A DNA stretch of 9,002 nucleotides from CAYQPF01 sp964419225 (GTDB lineage: Bacteria > Cloacimonadota > Cloacimonadia > Cloacimonadales > CAYQPF01). Location of the stretch: the NCBI GenBank assembly GCA_964419225.1, contig CAYQPF010000182.1, positions 1 to 9,002 on the forward strand, in the 5' to 3' direction. The notes under the pieces were generated by a model. The model saw only the letters and a program-made list of their open reading frames with translations, was not told the DNA's origin and did no database searches. Every line of letters starts with the position of its first letter. Positions within the stretch are counted from its first letter, which is position 1. A program made the position numbers and the translations under genes. Positions 5,696 through 9,002 of this stretch are shown one piece after another.

Positions 5696-7002
5696 ATCAT
5701 TTGGTTCTTCCCTTCACAACCCACATACAATGTTAAATCCTTTCCTTTTGCTCTGGCTGGAAGTGCAAATCTTCCTTCTTTTTGAAAGCGTTTGGGATTA
5801 TCGGTAGTCAGAAAGATCCAGTTATTCTCTTGATCAATGACATAAATATGCTTTTCCGGCCACAAGGCACAGGGAGAAGCATAATAGATTATAATCTCCT
5901 CTTCCCCATTCTCGATGCTGGTAATGGTAAGGAGTTGATCATTTTTAATCTTAAAATTCTCCAGTAGCTTAGTTTCCCAGTCATCAAGATCATTCACAAA
6001 TGGAGTTGTGAAATAATTTTGATAGAATTCAAAAATCTCGCTCTCATGGTGATCACTTAACCAGGATTTGAAGAATGCTTTCACCTTAAGAAAATTATAC
6101 TTATCACTCAGGAAACTGATGAAAGAATGAGCCAATTCATACTGAGGGAAATTCCTGTTGCCAAACAACAATTCATTCCAGTGATCCATAATATCATCCA
6201 GACTCATTGTCCGATATTTGAAATAAAAAGATGAAGCGAAAGCATCATCCTTTATTTTCCATTCGCGACATCCTACCATCTGGTAGGAATTGTATATAGC
6301 CAGTCCCTCATCGAAGAGCTTCATATTACCGTAATGTCCTTTCTTCAGATCCCGTTTTGTATGCTGGTAACATTCTATATGTGTCAATTCATGAGTAATA
6401 GAGGTGTTGATATATTCACGGTCAAATTCATTTTGCTGATACTGTCCAATCAAAAGATAAACTGTATTCATGCCAAAGTCAAAAGGAGAAGGACTTTTCC
6501 CGTAAAGTAGGTAAATAGTGGGTTTGGGATGCATAACAGAGAAATTCTTTTCTATCGTTTTATGAACATCGCCAACTAAATAGGCACAGATTTCCTTTGT
6601 CAATCTAAGATCATATTCAAAGCGGACATGATCATTTTCATACAGAACCTCTGTAATTATTTCAGGAGCAAAATCGTAGTATTTGAAAGCTGTATTAGCC
6701 TTGCTCAGGAAATGATTAGCCCTTTCGAAATTCCCCATCTTTAGATAGAATTTGAAAAGCATATAACCAATACCATAAACAGCCTGCTTGTCATCTAAAG
6801 ATTTATCCAGCATGTCTTCAGCGAGATGAGCTATAAACGGTAAAAGAGATGGATATTTATAGTAATCCCAAAAGTTTTTATCTTCAAAAAAGTGATCATC
6901 TTCTTCAACAATTTCTTTGATTAAAGCATCGGCCTGAGTAAAATTCTCCGGTAATCCCATTTCTAATTCTGCAAACAAATCTTTCTTTTCCTGTAAGTTC
7001 AT
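5680..7002 (-). CDS. Putative gluzincin-type zinc metallopeptidase, no signal peptide
   Basis: A 440-residue protein with the zinc-protease motif HELTH at residues 204-208 (SITHELTHIECYQH: H204 and H208 ligands, E205 base). A likely third ligand is E232 in LFDEGLAIYNSY, 24 residues later. That HExxH plus DEGLA/EGLA arrangement is typical of the peptidase MA clan (M1/M61-like, 'Peptidase_MA-like'). Residues 1-130 are helical and charged, with a TPR-like stretch at about 75-110 (YGIGYMLFKFYLKMGNFERANHFL). Residues 240-345 are helical and 355-440 predicted beta-rich. No signal peptide or membrane segment is seen, so it is predicted cytosolic, unlike the exported TPR and M14 proteins beside it. 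The start is ATG 7002-7000 with AAGGAG (7009-7014) 6 nt upstream. The C-terminal VVSC and TAG are encoded by the heptamer repeat, so the native end may have been different. Substrate unknown; I do not recognise the specific family. Confidence 0.8.
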   Translation of the reverse strand: MNLQEKKDLFAELEMGLPENFTQADALIKEIVEEDDHFFEDKNFWDYYKYPSLLPFIAHLAEDMLDKSLDDKQAVYGIGYMLFKFYLKMGNFERANHFLSKANTAFKYYDFAPEIITEVLYENDHVRFEYDLRLTKEICAYLVGDVHKTIEKNFSVMHPKPTIYLLYGKSPSPFDFGMNTVYLLIGQYQQNEFDREYINTSITHELTHIECYQHTKRDLKKGHYGNMKLFDEGLAIYNSYQMVGCREWKIKDDAFASSFYFKYRTMSLDDIMDHWNELLFGNRNFPQYELAHSFISFLSDKYNFLKVKAFFKSWLSDHHESEIFEFYQNYFTTPFVNDLDDWETKLLENFKIKNDQLLTITSIENGEEEIIIYYASPCALWPEKHIYVIDQENNWIFLTTDNPKRFQKEGRFALPARAKGKDLTLYVGCEGKNQMIVVSC

Positions 7003-7131
7003 CTTTAACTCCTTGATAACAGTTAATCATATGCAGATATTTTGGCAAGAGGAAAATGATAACGTAACTTTTAGGAATGAATAATGGAAATATTTACTGG
7101 CAGTGAATTAGAGAAAAGTCCAGAACCGAGA

Positions 7132-8001
7132 CTAGATCTCTGCTTCAGTAATCCCTGTGATTTTGACGGCATCGGAGACTGACATACCTGTCTTGATTAG
7201 ACTTTTAGCTATTTCTAAAGCTTTTTCGTGTGCACCAATTTCCCGACCTTCTTCTCTGCCCTCATTCAACCAGGCATTCTGAGCACTGACGGCATCTTTC
7301 AGAGCTTTTTGCCTGATCTCATAAAGCTCTCTTTGTTCAGCATCAAGACTTACCACCTCAAGTTTGTGGTATGCTTTTTGGATTCCCTCAGAATGTATGA
7401 CCTGTTCGACTAATTCTTGCTGTTCTTTTATGTTTACATCCTTCAGGAAAATTAACCATTTATCCAATTTCTCCTTAAGGTTTGCTTTCTCTTCTTTGAA
7501 TTTGGGTAATTCAAGGAAATGGAATTCCATGTCATTATTCAAACGATCATCATTTATTGTGTTCCTTAAGGTATAGACAGAATGATGTTCTGAAAACTTT
7601 TTAAAATAAACGAAATTCAAGATTGATATGGAAATAACAGGATTCAATTTAGCATAGTCTTCCTTACTGCCGAGCTGTCCCTCATATAACTTTGCCCAAT
7701 AATACATTGCTCTTTTATCATGATTAAATTTATTAAACAACTGCATCTCAATATTGATGATTTTTTTGTTTTTCAGTTCAGCTTTAATATCAAGGGTGGA
7801 GTATTTATCTTCCAGAGACTCTTTGGGAATTCCAGGATTCCTGATTTCAATATCATTGATAACTTCTTTTCCCTTCAGCTTCAATACTGCATTCAGAAAA
7901 TCTATAAGAATATCCCTGTCATTCTCTTCCCCAAAAATCTTTTTGAATACAAAATCCGATTTTGGATCCATCAAAGTATTAAGATCTATCCTTTTTTTCA
8001 T
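7132..8001 (-). CDS. Rpn/PDDEXK_2 family nuclease (transposase-like)
   Basis: A 289-residue protein of the recombination-promoting nuclease (Rpn, YhgA-like; PDDEXK_2) family, annotated widely as 'PD-(D/E)XK nuclease family transposase'. The N-terminus has the family opening LMDPKSDFVFKKIFGEE (about residues 10-26). The catalytic core is seen as D71 (STLDIKAEL) and E85-x-Q87 (IINIEMQ), matching the D...ExQ variant of PD-(D/E)XK usual in this family. The middle (about 95-165) carries RAMYYWAKLYEGQL and the SISILNF strand. The C-terminus is helical and charged (NEGREEGREIGAHEKALEIAKSLI, then a short TGMSVSDAVKITGITEAEI tail), also typical. E. coli Rpn proteins are metal-dependent DNA endonucleases, and some are linked to phage defence. 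Length is near the family's usual 290-310. Start ATG 8001-7999 with GGGAG 7 nt upstream. It is followed after 129 bp by the HELTH gene; a shared transcript is possible but unproven. It appears intact. Confidence 0.9.
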   Translation of the reverse strand: MKKRIDLNTLMDPKSDFVFKKIFGEENDRDILIDFLNAVLKLKGKEVINDIEIRNPGIPKESLEDKYSTLDIKAELKNKKIINIEMQLFNKFNHDKRAMYYWAKLYEGQLGSKEDYAKLNPVISISILNFVYFKKFSEHHSVYTLRNTINDDRLNNDMEFHFLELPKFKEEKANLKEKLDKWLIFLKDVNIKEQQELVEQVIHSEGIQKAYHKLEVVSLDAEQRELYEIRQKALKDAVSAQNAWLNEGREEGREIGAHEKALEIAKSLIKTGMSVSDAVKITGITEAEI

Positions 8002-8027
8002 AAATCATCTCCCTTTATCTTGCTGAC

Positions 8028-8056
8028 ATATTATAATTTAAGATAAAAATTGTAAA
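8028..8056 (-). promoter_or_regulatory. Possible promoter of the Rpn nuclease gene
   Basis: On the minus strand TTTACA (8051-8056) precedes TAATAT (8028-8033) by 17 bp; a consensus TATAAT (8030-8035) overlaps but with only 15 bp spacing. Transcription would start about 20 bp before the ATG at 8001. The surroundings are AT-rich, so chance matches are likely. Confidence 0.4.
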
Positions 8057-8183
8057 GCAGAAAAACACTTTTCGAATTTTATCCAATGATCTCAATTTAA
8101 TACATTTTCAATATGGCATTCTTCACCATTGTTTCTATATGGTTCAAATTGCTTTTAAATAATATTTTTAGAGTATTTTTCGA

Positions 8184-8216
8184 TTGACATTTTTTCCTGC
8201 CTATCTGCAATATAAT
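8184..8216 (+). promoter_or_regulatory. Possible promoter of the glycosyltransferase gene
   Basis: Perfect TTGACA (8184-8189) and perfect TATAAT (8211-8216) precede the gene, with AAGGAG at 8224-8229. The spacer is 21 bp, longer than the usual 16-18 bp, so the two boxes may not work together or an activator may be needed. A TATAAT only 8 bp from the ribosome site also implies a very short leader. Confidence 0.35.
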
Positions 8217-8234
8217 ATTTTTAAAGGAGTTTCA

Positions 8235-9002
8235 ATGAGTAAAAAAGTGACCATCTCAATAGTAACCTACAATCGCCTGGAATTGACCAAGCGTTGTCTT
8301 GAAAGTCTGTGGAACTATCCTACAGATAATTGTCAGATCTATATAGCCGATAATAACAGCACCGATGGCACTCAGGAATACCTTCAGGAACAATACAGAC
8401 TACATAAAATTAACAGACTTTTTCTCCTGGATAATAATTACGGAGTTGCTCCTGCACACAACATGATCTGGGAATTCTGTGATACACCTTACTATTTGAA
8501 ACTCGATAATGACATAGAAATCCTGCAACCGGAATGGTTAAACAATATGCTGAACCTCATGCAGGCCAATAATAACACCTTTTTCCTGGCATACTCCTTC
8601 CTGAAACAGCTTTATCAGATAGAATTCCCCTTGATAACACTTGCTTCCGGACACCAGGTTCAACTTCCTGAAGCTAATATCGGCGGTGCCTGTGTCCTGA
8701 TCCCAAAAACAATTCATGCCCAACTCGGCTTCTGGTGTGAAGATTATGCCCCTTATGGAGAAGAAGATACAGATTTCAGTATCAGAGCCAGACTTGCCCC
8801 TATCCCCTTCTACTACATGGCTGAAACCGATCTGCTCAAACACCTCTACCTGCCAAACTCAGACAATTACAGTGCCACCTCATACAGAGAATTCAAAAAC
8901 AACATGCGAACAAGAAACACAGCGGATAAAGGTCTGTTCAACAAGAATATTCTGCTTTATGAATACAAACTGCGTGACCTCTATATGCCAAGAAAATTCA
9001 TT
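8235..9002 (+). CDS. Family 2 glycosyltransferase, N-terminal 256 residues (cut by window edge)
   Basis: An inverting GT-A fold glycosyltransferase that moves a sugar from a nucleotide-sugar donor to an unknown acceptor, probably in surface polysaccharide or glycan synthesis. The start ATG at 8235 has AAGGAG (8224-8229) 5 nt upstream. The N-terminal strand VTISIVTYNRLELTKRCLES and IYIADNNSTDGT (D39) form the nucleotide-binding half. LDNNYGVAPAHN follows, and the DXD metal motif is at D91-N92-D93 (LKLDNDIE). GGACVLIP (150-157) and the catalytic-region YGEEDTDFSIRAR (174-186) complete the GT2 signature. No signal peptide or membrane segment appears in the visible part, so it is cytosolic or peripheral. 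The frame is open to the last base, so the C-terminus is missing. It is divergent from the Rpn gene, with 233 bp between them. It likely begins a glycan gene run further right, but no neighbour is visible to confirm that. Confidence 0.9.
   Translation, partial: MSKKVTISIVTYNRLELTKRCLESLWNYPTDNCQIYIADNNSTDGTQEYLQEQYRLHKINRLFLLDNNYGVAPAHNMIWEFCDTPYYLKLDNDIEILQPEWLNNMLNLMQANNNTFFLAYSFLKQLYQIEFPLITLASGHQVQLPEANIGGACVLIPKTIHAQLGFWCEDYAPYGEEDTDFSIRARLAPIPFYYMAETDLLKHLYLPNSDNYSATSYREFKNNMRTRNTADKGLFNKNILLYEYKLRDLYMPRKFI

Noticed and set aside
7228..8046. Plus-strand open frames opposite the Rpn gene
   Set aside because: The minus-strand frame carries the PDDEXK_2 motifs; these are its reverse-strand shadows rich in Phe/Ser/Leu.
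8538..8843. 101-codon minus-strand frame
   Set aside because: It is antisense to the glycosyltransferase frame, which carries DXD and EED motifs across the same bases.

Overview
The window is AT-rich bacterial DNA. The best clue to its origin is the secreted peptidase at 1328-3901. It ends in a YPNPFNPETTISY...SGIYFYKL module, the type A (Por/type IX) sorting or FlgD-like Ig domain that is common in Candidatus Cloacimonadota, Marinimicrobia, Ignavibacteria and relatives. It also carries GWNL-type repeats of a kind I associate with Cloacimonadota. That assignment is inference from protein style, with no marker gene to confirm it.

Layout, left to right. (1) 1-1128, minus strand: the N-terminal 376 residues of an IS1182-family transposase, cut by the window edge. 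Its promoter overlaps a perfect 9-bp inverted repeat. (2) 1328-3901, minus: an exported M14 zinc carboxypeptidase with a regulatory-like domain, two GWNL repeats and a C-terminal sorting domain. (3) 4009-4086: a compact element of three short hairpins, resembling dispersed palindromic repeats. (4) 4143-5645, minus: an exported or periplasmic TPR protein. (5) 5661-5695: five tandem 7-bp units that put stop codons in all six frames and encode the last residues of the gene before them. (6) 5680-7002, minus: a protein with no signal peptide and a gluzincin-like HELTH...DEGLA zinc site. (7) 7132-8001, minus: an Rpn/PDDEXK_2 family nuclease ('transposase-like'). (8) 8002-8234: an AT-rich divergent intergenic region with promoter-like boxes both ways. 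(9) 8235 to the window end, plus strand: the first 256 residues of a family 2 glycosyltransferase.

The HELTH protein and the TPR gene are 34 bp apart on the same strand and are probably co-transcribed. The M14 gene is separated from them by 241 bp holding the hairpin element and probably has its own promoter. The Rpn and glycosyltransferase genes are divergent and look unrelated in function. I found no CRISPR array, tRNA, rRNA or classical U-tract terminator. Nothing here amounts to a clear new multi-gene system. The best second-look items are the three-hairpin element, the six-frame-stop heptamer repeat, and the uncharacterised HELTH/TPR gene pair.
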